IMG/VR virus record: IMGVR_UViG_3300045738_000193
Location: 1-46,265 of that record
DNA: 46,265 nucleotides
From: a virus
Reading direction: 5' to 3' (one strand)
Part shown: piece after piece, positions 31,513 to 40,254 of the stretch
Position numbering within the stretch: position 1 is the first letter of the stretch
Layout: each line of letters begins with the position of its first letter
Notes under the pieces: generated by a model
The model's input: only the letters and a program-made list of their open reading frames with translations
What the model was told of the DNA's origin: nothing
The model's database searches: none
Translations under genes and position numbers: made by a program

Positions 31513-32208
31513 ATGGCATCGTATAAAGACTATAAGACTATTGCAGCGGCTAGACGTGCGGGTTCTATTTACTATGTAGACCGTAAAGGTAATAAGATGC
31601 TAGCTGTAACTAAGGGAACCTTAGATAAATGGAAAGCTAAGAATAAGGGTTCCTTCAAGGGTTCAGCCCTGACAGCCTGGGCAAATATGAAGGGTAAAGA
31701 TTTTTCTGCTATTGGAAAACGTACATCTGGAGCTGTACTTACGACTAGTCGGCCTGTACAAAGACGCAGTACAGAAGTAAGCCCCTTGCCCGCATTCAAT
31801 CGGTCGGAGATTACAGAGACTAGCCTAACTGATGAGTATGTAAAAAAGATTAAGAGTACACTGGACGCAGTTGCTAAAGAAAAAAGGGAAACTGTAACAA
31901 CACCAGAGGAACGGGCAGCTGTTGGGCCAGCCGTTAAAAGTTCACTAGAGCACTTTCAGCTAACGGAAGAGCTAAATTTTAGCCAAGCTAAAGTTCGAAG
32001 TACGTTTGGCCGTTTCTGGAGAAAGTTTCTATCTGAGCTGCGGGGAGGGGATACTAAGATGCCTAGTGCTAGGACCCGTGTAGATGGCCCTAATGGCCGC
32101 AAACCTATACACTCGTTATATAATAAGGGTGGCTCTGTGCCAAATCTCAAATATAAGATTGCTAATTGTGGTGCCTCGGTACCTGCACATAAAGGCAAGA
32201 GAAAGTAG
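31513..32208 (+). CDS. Basic late protein sharing a linker with the gene at 38947
   Basis: 231 residues from ATG 31513 (MASYKDYK); the frame opens further upstream only through a TTG inside the previous gene. Strongly basic, with Lys-rich N-terminus (MASYKDYKTIAAARRAGSIYY), a middle segment DFSAIGKRTSGAVLTTSRPV and a helical part. The C-terminus (IHSLYNKGGSVPNLKYKIAN) has a glycine-rich end. The middle segment is almost the same as one in the unrelated protein encoded at 38947. Probably a virion or packaging-associated protein. No catalytic motif seen. Confidence 0.6.
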   Translation: MASYKDYKTIAAARRAGSIYYVDRKGNKMLAVTKGTLDKWKAKNKGSFKGSALTAWANMKGKDFSAIGKRTSGAVLTTSRPVQRRSTEVSPLPAFNRSEITETSLTDEYVKKIKSTLDAVAKEKRETVTTPEERAAVGPAVKSSLEHFQLTEELNFSQAKVRSTFGRFWRKFLSELRGGDTKMPSARTRVDGPNGRKPIHSLYNKGGSVPNLKYKIANCGASVPAHKGKRK

Positions 32209-32224
32209 CGAGAGTGCCCATCTT

Positions 32225-32581
32225 ATGCAAGATAAAGTCAAGTATAACATTGCTGCTACAGTTGTCACGTCTACATCGTCAGGGGCGTCGGCAGACGTCC
32301 TCTACACGTGCCCCCCGTTTTACATGGGGAAGGTCGTAACGATACATGTGTGTGTAGGTAGTGGGGCTAACAAGAAACTGTCAATACAAAGGTTCAACAG
32401 CACATCCAATACGTATTCATATCTGTTAGAAGAAACGGAGCACGCAGCTAATACCTACTCCAGTGTATTAACAGACAGTACAATCTTCATATTAAATGCA
32501 GGGGATAAACTTGTAGCTAGTATGCAGTCAGGTGGTGTGTTCACTATTACTACCTGCGCAGAAGAGACTATATACGTATAA
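32225..32581 (+). CDS. Small beta-rich late protein
   Basis: 118 residues from ATG 32225 (MQDKVKYNIAATVVTSTSSG); the frame is open further back but overlaps the previous gene. Thr/Ser/Val-rich alternating strands (GKVVTIHVCVGSGANKKLSIQRF, GDKLVASMQSGGVFTITTCAEET), consistent with a beta-sandwich such as a head or tail decoration protein. That is inference from composition. The ribosome site is weak. Confidence 0.55.
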   Translation: MQDKVKYNIAATVVTSTSSGASADVLYTCPPFYMGKVVTIHVCVGSGANKKLSIQRFNSTSNTYSYLLEETEHAANTYSSVLTDSTIFILNAGDKLVASMQSGGVFTITTCAEETIYV

Positions 32582-32623
32582 TACGATAAGCTTTGTATAA
32601 TTTTATTGAGAAAGAAGAAATGG

Positions 32624-33031
32624 ATGGCCAGTAGACAGCTAACTGAAAAGCAGCAGAAGTTTCTAGACGCCCTCTTTGAGGGTGCCAACGGGGACGTAGG
32701 CCAAGCAGTTAAGATGGCTGGCTATTCTGGTAATACCACCACTACAGAAGTAGTACGTAGCTTAAAGGATGAAATCCTGGAGGTTACACAGATGTATCTA
32801 GCCCGTAATGCTCCTAAGGCAGCCCAGGCCATGGTGGGGGCGTTAAATAATCCTACCGAGTTAGGTATTAGGGATAAGATGGCAGCGTCTAAAGAACTGC
32901 TAGATCGTATTGGAATAGTTAAGACTGACAAGATTAGTGTGGTGGCCTCTGGTGGAGTTATACTCCTTCCTCCTAAGCAGGTAGAGAGGGCCAATGTGCG
33001 TCTAAAGATGGATGACATAGCAGATGAATAG
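32624..33031 (+). CDS. terS: Terminase small subunit
   Basis: 135 residues from ATG 32624 (MASRQLTEKQQKFLDALFEG). The N-terminus has the usual small-terminase helix-turn-helix: LTEKQQKFLDALFE, then NGDVGQAVKMAGYSG, then TTTEVVRSLKDEI. A helical oligomerisation region follows. It binds the packaging site and delivers DNA to the large subunit encoded 300 bases downstream. Its stop overlaps the next gene by eight bases. Confidence 0.85.
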   Translation: MASRQLTEKQQKFLDALFEGANGDVGQAVKMAGYSGNTTTTEVVRSLKDEILEVTQMYLARNAPKAAQAMVGALNNPTELGIRDKMAASKELLDRIGIVKTDKISVVASGGVILLPPKQVERANVRLKMDDIADE

Positions 33032-33458
33032 CGAAGAGTACCCTTTTCAGAGAAAGATTACTTATCATAAAGGTACCCCGTATGCGTTACCGCAGCCCCT
33101 AGGCATGCAAGATGAGGGTAAGTGGCTTCCGATAGCTCGTATTGCTAGGACCATTCCGTATGGATATATGCAGGACCCAGAGGACGACCTTGTACTGCAA
33201 CCAATTCAAATAGAGCTGGACTCACTAGAGACAGCTAAGAACCACCTAAAGCAGTACTCTTATAGAGAAGTGGCGCACTGGCTGTCTAACGAGGCGGATA
33301 GGTACATCTCGCATGTAGGGCTAATGAAGAGAGTAAAGAATGAAAAAAAGCGTATCAGAGACGCTACAAGCATCCGCAGATGGGCCGAGTATGCGAAAGC
33401 GGCGTTCGCCAAAGCGGAAGAGCTCGAAAAAAGGCAACTCAGTAAGCAGGAAGAGTAG
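33024..33458 (+). CDS. Terminase-associated hypothetical protein
   Basis: 144 residues. It lies between the small and large terminase genes and overlaps both, the latter by 119 bases. The C-terminal half is helical and basic (SYREVAHWLSNEADRYISHVGLMKRVKNEKKRIRDATSIRRWAEYAKAAF). SYREVAHWL could be the start of a DNA-binding helix-turn-helix. Probably a packaging accessory factor, by position only. Confidence 0.6.
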   Translation: MNSEEYPFQRKITYHKGTPYALPQPLGMQDEGKWLPIARIARTIPYGYMQDPEDDLVLQPIQIELDSLETAKNHLKQYSYREVAHWLSNEADRYISHVGLMKRVKNEKKRIRDATSIRRWAEYAKAAFAKAEELEKRQLSKQEE

Positions 33459-34980
33459 GCGTATTGCCATAACTGAGGAGCAGATAAAGCTGCTACCCCC
33501 TGTTGAGAATTCTGTACCTCCGGTATATGGCCCTATTAAACTAGGTAAAGAGGAACTAAAAGAACAAGAACAGCTAGAAGAATCCCATAATATAATCTTC
33601 AGGCCTAATGCAGGCCCACAGACAGAGTTTCTAGCTGCTGGAGAAAGAGAAGTACTATATGGTGGTTCAGCAGGTGGGGGTAAGTCCTACGCTATGCTAG
33701 CTGACCCGCTACGATACATGGGGCACCCTGACTTTTCAGGGCTTCTCCTAAGGCACACCACTGAAGAGCTCCGTGAGCTAGTCTTTAAGTCTAAGGAGAT
33801 ATACCCAAAAATCTGGCCAGGTATAAAATGGTCAGAGAGGAAGATGCAGTGGACCGCACCGTCAGGTGCACGACTATGGATGTCATACCTAGATAAAGAG
33901 GATGACGTACTGCGCTACCAAGGTTTAGCGTTTAGCTGGATTGGCTTTGATGAGTTAACACAGTGGCCTACACCGTTTGCGTGGAACTTTATGAGATCTC
34001 GTTTGAGGTCCACTGCGCCTGACTTGCCTGTGTTTATGCGAGCTACTACAAACCCTGGAGGCAGAGGCCACAGTTGGGTTAAGAAAATGTTTATCGATCC
34101 TGCACCTACCAATGTAGCCTTCGCAGCAACTAATATTGAGACAGGGGAAGTACTAACCTACCCAGCAGGGCATAAGAGAGCAGGTAATTACTTATTTGAT
34201 CGTAGGTTTATACCAGCAAGACTAAGCGATAATCCTTATCTAGCCAGGCAGGGCGACTATGAGGCTATGCTTTTATCCCTACCCGATCAGCAAAGACGAC
34301 AGCTACTAGATGGTGACTGGGATATTAAAGAGGGCGCAGCATTTACAGAGTTTAATCGCAATATACACGTAGTAGACCCGTTTGATATACCTAATAATTG
34401 GGTAAGGTTTAGATCTTGTGATTATGGATATGGTTCTCATAGTGCTGTAGTTTGGTTTGCAGTTACACCAAGTGAGCAATTAGTTGTATATAGGGAGCTA
34501 TATGTAAGTAAGGTACTAGCTACCGACCTAGCTGACATGGTTCTAGAGCTTGAGGCTGGAGATGGAAGCATACGGTACGGGGTACTCGATAGCTCTCTAT
34601 GGCATAAGAGGGGCGATACAGGACCTAGCCTAGCAGAACAAATGATTATGAGAGGCTGTAGATGGAGGCCCTCAGATAGGTCTAAAGGCTCCCGTGTAGC
34701 AGGTAAGAATGAAGTACACAGAAGATTACAAGTAGATGAGTTCACAGAGGAACCCCGTATGGTATTTTTCTCTAGTTGTACTAACACAATAGCTCAGCTA
34801 CCTGCGTTACCTATAGATAAGAAAAACCCTGAGGATGTAGATACCACCTCAGAGGACCATATATACGATGCTTTACGCTACGGAATTATGTCCCGCCCCC
34901 GTTTTAGCATATTTGACCAGAGCTCAACGTCGAATACCAATTCAGGTATGCAAATTGCAGATAACACGTTTGGATATTAA
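33340..34980 (+). CDS. terL: Terminase large subunit
   Basis: 546 residues, the packaging motor. ATPase: Walker A YGGSAGGGKS (107-116), Walker B SWIGFDELTQ (D204, E205), coupling motif ATTNPGG. RNase H-like nuclease: D361 in SCDYGYGS, the Asp of GVLDSSL, and DHIYDALRYG near the end. The Lys/Arg/Ser-rich N-terminal 45 residues overlap the upstream gene in another frame for 119 bases. The start at 33340 has a GAGAG-type site; an inner ATG at 33391 also overlaps. The motif set is complete, so it is probably active. Confidence 0.93.
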   Translation: MKKSVSETLQASADGPSMRKRRSPKRKSSKKGNSVSRKSRRIAITEEQIKLLPPVENSVPPVYGPIKLGKEELKEQEQLEESHNIIFRPNAGPQTEFLAAGEREVLYGGSAGGGKSYAMLADPLRYMGHPDFSGLLLRHTTEELRELVFKSKEIYPKIWPGIKWSERKMQWTAPSGARLWMSYLDKEDDVLRYQGLAFSWIGFDELTQWPTPFAWNFMRSRLRSTAPDLPVFMRATTNPGGRGHSWVKKMFIDPAPTNVAFAATNIETGEVLTYPAGHKRAGNYLFDRRFIPARLSDNPYLARQGDYEAMLLSLPDQQRRQLLDGDWDIKEGAAFTEFNRNIHVVDPFDIPNNWVRFRSCDYGYGSHSAVVWFAVTPSEQLVVYRELYVSKVLATDLADMVLELEAGDGSIRYGVLDSSLWHKRGDTGPSLAEQMIMRGCRWRPSDRSKGSRVAGKNEVHRRLQVDEFTEEPRMVFFSSCTNTIAQLPALPIDKKNPEDVDTTSEDHIYDALRYGIMSRPRFSIFDQSSTSNTNSGMQIADNTFGY

Positions 34981-34982
34981 GC

Positions 34983-37124
34983 ATGAACCCTACAGACTTT
35001 GATGATAACTACCAAGAGAACATTGAAACAGCAGAGTCTACTGCGCTGGATGATATAGAAGATGGGGATTCAGGTATTGACACCTCGTCGGGTAGTATTG
35101 TCAGTTTTGTGCAGGAGAAACTGCATAAGGCGGAAGATGCACGTAGAGTTGATGAGAATCGCTGGATGCAAGCCTATAGAAATTATAGAGGTTTGTATAG
35201 TCCTGAAGTGCGGTTTACTGAGGCTGAGAGATCACGTATATTCGTTAAGGTAACTAAGACTAAGACACTGGCTGCCTACGGACAGATTGTAGATGTGATG
35301 TTTAGCGGCCAAAAGTTCCCTATCTCTGTAGATGCTACTACACTACCAGATGGTGTAGTTGAGTCAGTACACGCCCCTATATCCCCAGAAGCTGAGCCAG
35401 CTATAGATGCCCTGAAAGAGGCGTTCAGTCCCTTCTCAGGTGAGGAGGATAGTATGCTTCGCCCTGGTGAAACTATGCCACAGCTAACAGAGAGACTTGG
35501 TGGATTAACTAAGAGACTTGAACCTCTTAAGGAAAAACTAATAGAGGGCGTTGGTGCTACACCCACAGATATTACCTTCTATCCTGCAGAAATAGCTGCC
35601 AAGAAGATGCAGAAGAAGATACATGACCAATTAGAAGAGAGCGGGGCTACTAAACAGCTCCGACTTACTGCATTTGAGACTGCTCTATTTGGTACAGGTA
35701 TTATGAAGGGTCCCTTTGCAGTAAACAAAGAGTACCCTAAATGGGATGATTCAGGTGACTACACCCCAAAGATTAAGGTAGTCCCTTCTACTAGCCATGT
35801 GTCTATATGGAACTTCTATCCAGACCCCGACGCTGCTAACATGGACGATGCTGAGTATGTAATCGAGAGGCATAAGATGTCTCGCTCTCAGCTTCGGGCG
35901 CTTAAGGGTAGGCCCTTCTTCCGTGACGGAGCCATTGATACAGCCCTATCCCTTGGAGAGTCCTACGTTAAGAAGTGGTGGGAACAGGCTATGGAAGATG
36001 ATGGTCAAGGATCTACTGCTGAGAGATACGAAGTTAAGGAGTTCTGGGGCTATGTAGATACAGAGGTACTAGAGCTACACGATATTGATATACCAGAAGA
36101 GTTAGTAAGTGCAGCACAAGTAAATGTAAATATATGGGTGTGTAACGGCCAGGTATTACGCCTAGTTATGAACCCGTTCAAGCCAGCCCTTATTCCGTAC
36201 TATGCTGTGCCCTACGAAATTAATCCTTATAGCTTCTTTGGTGTAGGTATCGCTGAGAACATGGATGACACACAGACCCTGATGAATGGGTTTATGCGTA
36301 TGGCTGTAGATAATGCTGTTCTATCAGGAAACCTCCTAATTGAAGTAGATGAGACTAACCTAGTGCCTGGACAGGATCTATCTGTATACCCAGGTAAGGT
36401 ATTCCGCAGGCAGGGTGGGGCTCCAGGGCAGGCTATTTTTGGTACTAAGTTTCCAAATGTAGCAAGTGAGAACATGCAGCTATTTGACAAGGCTAGAGTA
36501 CTAGCTGACGAGAGTACAGGATTCCCTAGCTTCGCACACGGACAGACAGGCGTTACAGGTGTGGGTAGAACCGCTTCAGGCATCTCTATGCTTATGTCTG
36601 CGGCTAACGGAAGCATTAAGAATGTAATTAAGAACATCGATGATTATCTACTTGCCCCATTAGGTAAGGCATTCTTTAGCTTCAATATGCAGTTTGACTA
36701 CGACCCTGAGATAAAGGGTGATCTTGAGGTATCAGCACGTGGTACGTCTAGCTTGATGGCTAATGAAGTACGCAGCCAGAGACTAATGCAGTTCTTACAA
36801 GTTATACAGAATCCAGTGCTAGCACCCTTTGCTAAGATGGACTATCTTATTAGAGAGATTGCTACAAGTATGGAGCTAGATCCTGAGAAGGTTACAAACT
36901 CTCTACAAGACGCAGCTATTCAAGCAGAAATACTTAAGGGATTTAAGGCACCTACACCTCCACCAGGAGTAGGCCCAGATGGTTCCGCTCTTCCTGCCCC
37001 TACTGAAGAAGCGGCAGCAGGTCCACCAGGACCGCAGGACACATCGGGCGGCGGCGGTGGCAATATAGGCATGGGCTCTGCGCCAGCCCCTACTGAGCCT
37101 GGCTTTAGTGGAAATATACAGTAA
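34983..37124 (+). CDS. Portal protein
   Basis: 713 residues, the size of podovirus portals. It forms the dodecameric vertex ring through which DNA is packaged. The central region (IWNFYPDPDAANMDDAEYVIERHKMSRSQLR) and ENMDDTQTLMNGFMRMAVDNAVLSGN resemble portal core sequences. GFPSFAHGQTGVTGVGRTASGISMLMSAANGSIKNVIKNIDD is the helix-loop of the family. The C-terminus is Pro/Gly-rich (PGVGPDG, SGGGGGNIG), like a disordered barrel end. It follows terL by two bases, and its stop overlaps the next ATG. Confidence 0.9.
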   Translation: MNPTDFDDNYQENIETAESTALDDIEDGDSGIDTSSGSIVSFVQEKLHKAEDARRVDENRWMQAYRNYRGLYSPEVRFTEAERSRIFVKVTKTKTLAAYGQIVDVMFSGQKFPISVDATTLPDGVVESVHAPISPEAEPAIDALKEAFSPFSGEEDSMLRPGETMPQLTERLGGLTKRLEPLKEKLIEGVGATPTDITFYPAEIAAKKMQKKIHDQLEESGATKQLRLTAFETALFGTGIMKGPFAVNKEYPKWDDSGDYTPKIKVVPSTSHVSIWNFYPDPDAANMDDAEYVIERHKMSRSQLRALKGRPFFRDGAIDTALSLGESYVKKWWEQAMEDDGQGSTAERYEVKEFWGYVDTEVLELHDIDIPEELVSAAQVNVNIWVCNGQVLRLVMNPFKPALIPYYAVPYEINPYSFFGVGIAENMDDTQTLMNGFMRMAVDNAVLSGNLLIEVDETNLVPGQDLSVYPGKVFRRQGGAPGQAIFGTKFPNVASENMQLFDKARVLADESTGFPSFAHGQTGVTGVGRTASGISMLMSAANGSIKNVIKNIDDYLLAPLGKAFFSFNMQFDYDPEIKGDLEVSARGTSSLMANEVRSQRLMQFLQVIQNPVLAPFAKMDYLIREIATSMELDPEKVTNSLQDAAIQAEILKGFKAPTPPPGVGPDGSALPAPTEEAAAGPPGPQDTSGGGGGNIGMGSAPAPTEPGFSGNIQ

Positions 37125-38725
37125 TGGCGCAGCTAGGGAGAATGTTATCAGAAATACTGCGGGAAGAATTCGCAGACGCCCTAGCTAAAAAGGGAAATAA
37201 GTCTGCAGGAGTTATTGACAATCCTAAGTTTAACCCTCCATTTCGGGAGGGAAATCTTGCCCCTGACCGATACATTGCCAGAAACCCTAGTGTGCCATTC
37301 TATAGCCCTATTGAGTCAGCTATTGAGAATGCTCCTATTAGTGCCTCAGGAACTCGTGGAGAGAACATTGAAGCATTTGTTAGAAAACGAGCACCTAAGA
37401 TTGAGCAGTCTGAATTAGACTTTAGCGGCTTATCTCTGGAGCCTAGAACTAAATATACTAGGGCGGAGGCCCTAGGGTCGCTAGGGGATACGGGCAGGGC
37501 TGAAGCACATGTTTTATCTGGGTATGAGCTAGAAGGTACACAACGAATAGACCTGAGGTTCAGCCATAAGTCGCTGATACGTCTGGTCCAGCGACAACTT
37601 GCTAAGAAGAAGTTGCCGCCCATTTACTGGGAGATGGCAATAGATTATTCGAAGATGATAGGGGATGGCACCCAGAAGACCCACTACACTCCGAATACCA
37701 TCGCCCATGCTAGGTACTCTAAACTAGATACGGGGGACCTAGACTTAGTAACAATGAATTACCGTTCTAAGGACGTACCAAGTACAGTTCGTACAGATGA
37801 CGCCAAGATCCTTTTAGTAGAAGAGCTACAGTCTGATATTACGCAGCATCTGGCCACCACAAAGTTAGAGGCGCAAGGTGTTAACAGGGCAGCCAATCTA
37901 CCGGAGTTGGATATACTTTCGTTGCGTGATATAAGTAAACAGCTACAGGATAGCCGCTACTTAGTTGACGAGATTATAGACACCCCAGAAGGTGCTGTAG
38001 CTGATAGTCTACTTAAAGCAGTAGAGGATAGTATAGATGCGTATCAATCGCTAGAAACTAGAACCCCTAGTAATATTATACTCTTAAATAACACTATATA
38101 TGATGTCTTGTTAGAAAGGGTACCAAAAAAAGTACTATACAATGTATCCTTTGATCCAACTAGACCAGAGGCTATAACTGAGTATGCTATAGATTCTCTT
38201 GCAGCTGGGCTAGACTATTTCAAATCTTCAGCTAAAATACGGGGTAGTATTGGCGATATAGGAGACGCACTGTATTTTTTGTCCGCAGAGATACGGGATG
38301 CAACACACCAAGCTGCCCCAAGGACTATACCAAAGATAGACCCATCAAAAACACCCATAACTAAAACATCAACATATGTACGGCAACTACTACAAGCACT
38401 ATTTGTACAAGCTAAGGATAAGGGACTTACAGAAGTAGTTATCCCCCCTGTACAGGCTTTTGCTGACGTGCGGGAGGGCATAAGTAATGTATCTAAGGGT
38501 AGTGCCTTTCATAATACATATGTTACGGCCCTAAACAAGGCTATTAAGATGCTAAAGGGTGAGTTAGGTGACCAGATCACTGTAGGAAAGAGATTGTTAG
38601 GGGAGACCCATGATGGTAAGCCCATGATAGGTACATCTATTAATATAGAAAAGTTAGATATTGACCCTAGAAATGTAGCAGCCAGATTTTATAAAGGTGG
38701 CTTAATGCAAAGAAGTACACAGTGA
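37124..38725 (+). CDS. Polyvalent-protein-like domain protein, head module
   Basis: 533 residues. Two segments resemble conserved parts of phage/plasmid polyvalent proteins: HARYSKL...ILLVEELQSDITQ (usual form HxRxxER...LFIEEIQSDW) and TYVRQLLQALFVQAKDKGLTEVVIPP (usual form ALKRALRxAAExGYDRxAW). An N-terminal YTRAEALGSLGDTGRAEAHVLSGYELE segment is also typical of such proteins. Their activity is not known, and they are thought to be packaged and injected. Translation is coupled to the portal (TAATG). The copy is divergent, so the call is moderate. Confidence 0.55.
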   Translation: MAQLGRMLSEILREEFADALAKKGNKSAGVIDNPKFNPPFREGNLAPDRYIARNPSVPFYSPIESAIENAPISASGTRGENIEAFVRKRAPKIEQSELDFSGLSLEPRTKYTRAEALGSLGDTGRAEAHVLSGYELEGTQRIDLRFSHKSLIRLVQRQLAKKKLPPIYWEMAIDYSKMIGDGTQKTHYTPNTIAHARYSKLDTGDLDLVTMNYRSKDVPSTVRTDDAKILLVEELQSDITQHLATTKLEAQGVNRAANLPELDILSLRDISKQLQDSRYLVDEIIDTPEGAVADSLLKAVEDSIDAYQSLETRTPSNIILLNNTIYDVLLERVPKKVLYNVSFDPTRPEAITEYAIDSLAAGLDYFKSSAKIRGSIGDIGDALYFLSAEIRDATHQAAPRTIPKIDPSKTPITKTSTYVRQLLQALFVQAKDKGLTEVVIPPVQAFADVREGISNVSKGSAFHNTYVTALNKAIKMLKGELGDQITVGKRLLGETHDGKPMIGTSINIEKLDIDPRNVAARFYKGGLMQRSTQ

Positions 38726-38931
38726 TAAAGAAGCTAGTAAATGACAAGCCCCTGTGGGATGTGTTTTGTAAAGTATTAGATGAAAATATAGCTCAGGTAC
38801 ACAGGCAGATGGAGCAGGAGACTTCTGTAAAGGATGTATACAGATGCCAGGGTGAAATACAAGCTCTCCGTAAGCTGTATTTTTTAAGAGATAAAGTAAA
38901 CGGGCCAGTACCGCACAAAGCTAAGAGATAA
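38722..38931 (+). CDS. Small helical late protein, GTG start
   Basis: 69 residues. GTG start overlaps the previous stop by four bases (GTGA). All-helical and charged (NDKPLWDVFCKVLDENIAQVHRQMEQETSVKDVYRCQGEIQALRKLYFLRDKV), as for small head-assembly or portal-associated proteins. No ATG alternative exists near the overlap. Function unknown. Confidence 0.6.
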   Translation: MIKKLVNDKPLWDVFCKVLDENIAQVHRQMEQETSVKDVYRCQGEIQALRKLYFLRDKVNGPVPHKAKR

Positions 38932-38933
38932 TT

Positions 38934-38938
38934 GGAGG
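38934..38938 (+). promoter_or_regulatory. GGAGG ribosome binding site fixing the GTG start at 38947
   Basis: GGAGG eight bases before GTG 38947. The in-frame TTG at 38932 overlaps this site and is therefore not the start. Confidence 0.75.
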
Positions 38939-38946
38939 ATACCCTA

Positions 38947-40167
38947 GTGAGAGAACAAATGGAAGCAGTCCTTGCGATGGACCCAGTAAGTGGCAATGAG
39001 GTGCCTCCAGGGGCCCTGCCAGAAGAGGTTCGTGATGATATTGACGCTCGCCTATCTGAGGGAGAGTACATCGTACCTGCTGATGTAGTTCGATACTTTG
39101 GTGTCAAGTTCTTTGAGGAGTTACGTGATGTAGCTAAGGGTGGCCTACAGCAAATGGATAGTGAGGGTCGTATCGGCGGTGATGAAGCTGCTATGGAAGT
39201 ACCTATGTATGAGGAGGGTGGTGATGTAGTAGTACCAAAAGCCCCTACTTTTAACCCCTACTCACATGGCCTAGGATTCTCTGTATATGGCCCTAATACA
39301 GGTGCTACAGGACCTGCGCCTGCCCTAGAGGGCATGCCTATGGAGTACTACAACCCCCAAACAGATGTAACTATTATTATCATGCACGATGAAGCTACAG
39401 GGATGCCTCTACAGGCTATTCCTGAGGGGTATTATATGGTACCCCCATCAGAAGATGAGGAAGTGGAGGAAGTGATGGAACCTGTGTCACCTAGAAATCC
39501 TACTGTCATGTCAGAAGAAGAAAAGCTACAGCGTAGAAACTCCTGGATGGAAAGCTACGATTACACAGATATGGATGTACTAGCCAAACAAACTATGGAT
39601 ACCCTGAACAAAGAGAGATCTTTACTAGGTAGTATCTTTGGGGGTGGCGTACTAGCTAAGTTTATGGCTGGCTCCACTTTGGCCCAATCCAATGCACATA
39701 TTGAACTTCTAGAGGACCAAGGCTATGATGTATCAGAACTAAAAGCCGCAGCTGCAGAGTTCAAAGCTAATAGAGGCTTAAGCTTAGTACCAGCACCATG
39801 GATTGGTGAAGGACCAGGGAAGAGTAGGTTAGCAGCAGATGTCAGGGAAGCAATCCCTATTTTGTTTGGTGGTACTATTAAACCTACTCCTACAATCAAC
39901 GACGGAGATTTTTCTACCATTGGAGAAGGTACATCTGGAGCCGTACATACGACTAGTCGCCCCGTCCGAAGACCTACTACAAATACAGGTACAATGCTAA
40001 CCGAAGATGATGATCTCCTTCCACCTGCACCTACTACAAATACAGGTACAATGCTAACCGAAGACGATGATCTTCTTGTAGAACCCGTACAAACAGAGAC
40101 AGAAAAGGCGTTAGGCGAATATAAGCCCCCTTCTTACGATGAAGAAATAGGCAAGTGGACCCTGTAA
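38947..40167 (+). CDS. Conserved head-module protein with repeated C-terminal tail
   Basis: 406 residues from GTG 38947. The N-terminus (AMDPVSGNEVPPGALPEEVRDDIDARLSEGEYIVPADVVRYFG, then FFEELRDVAKGGLQQMD) is a module I associate with marine phage structural gene clusters just before the scaffold; its role is unknown. The middle is Pro/Glu-rich. The C-terminus holds DFSTIGEGTSGAVHTTSRPV, shared with the protein encoded at 31513, and two copies of TTNTGTMLTEDDDLL. Likely virion or assembly protein. Confidence 0.6.
   Translation: MREQMEAVLAMDPVSGNEVPPGALPEEVRDDIDARLSEGEYIVPADVVRYFGVKFFEELRDVAKGGLQQMDSEGRIGGDEAAMEVPMYEEGGDVVVPKAPTFNPYSHGLGFSVYGPNTGATGPAPALEGMPMEYYNPQTDVTIIIMHDEATGMPLQAIPEGYYMVPPSEDEEVEEVMEPVSPRNPTVMSEEEKLQRRNSWMESYDYTDMDVLAKQTMDTLNKERSLLGSIFGGGVLAKFMAGSTLAQSNAHIELLEDQGYDVSELKAAAAEFKANRGLSLVPAPWIGEGPGKSRLAADVREAIPILFGGTIKPTPTINDGDFSTIGEGTSGAVHTTSRPVRRPTTNTGTMLTEDDDLLPPAPTTNTGTMLTEDDDLLVEPVQTETEKALGEYKPPSYDEEIGKWTL
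39973..40077 (+). repeat. Two 48-bp coding repeats
   Basis: 39973-40020 and 40030-40077 encode PTTNTGTMLTEDDDLL twice with three synonymous differences, giving a duplicated acidic tail motif. Confidence 0.9.
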
Positions 40168-40211
40168 ACTACTAAAAAAAATAATACAAAACACTACAAC
40201 GATAAGGCTAC

Positions 40212-40227
40212 CCAGTAATAATACTGG
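40212..40227 (+). other. Short hairpin before the scaffold gene
   Basis: CCAGTA-ATAA-TACTGG, a perfect 6-bp inverted repeat in the 87-base gap between two late genes. No T-run follows. It may protect or process mRNA. Confidence 0.4.
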
Positions 40228-40254
40228 CCCCATCAAAAAAGGAATACCCCTAAT

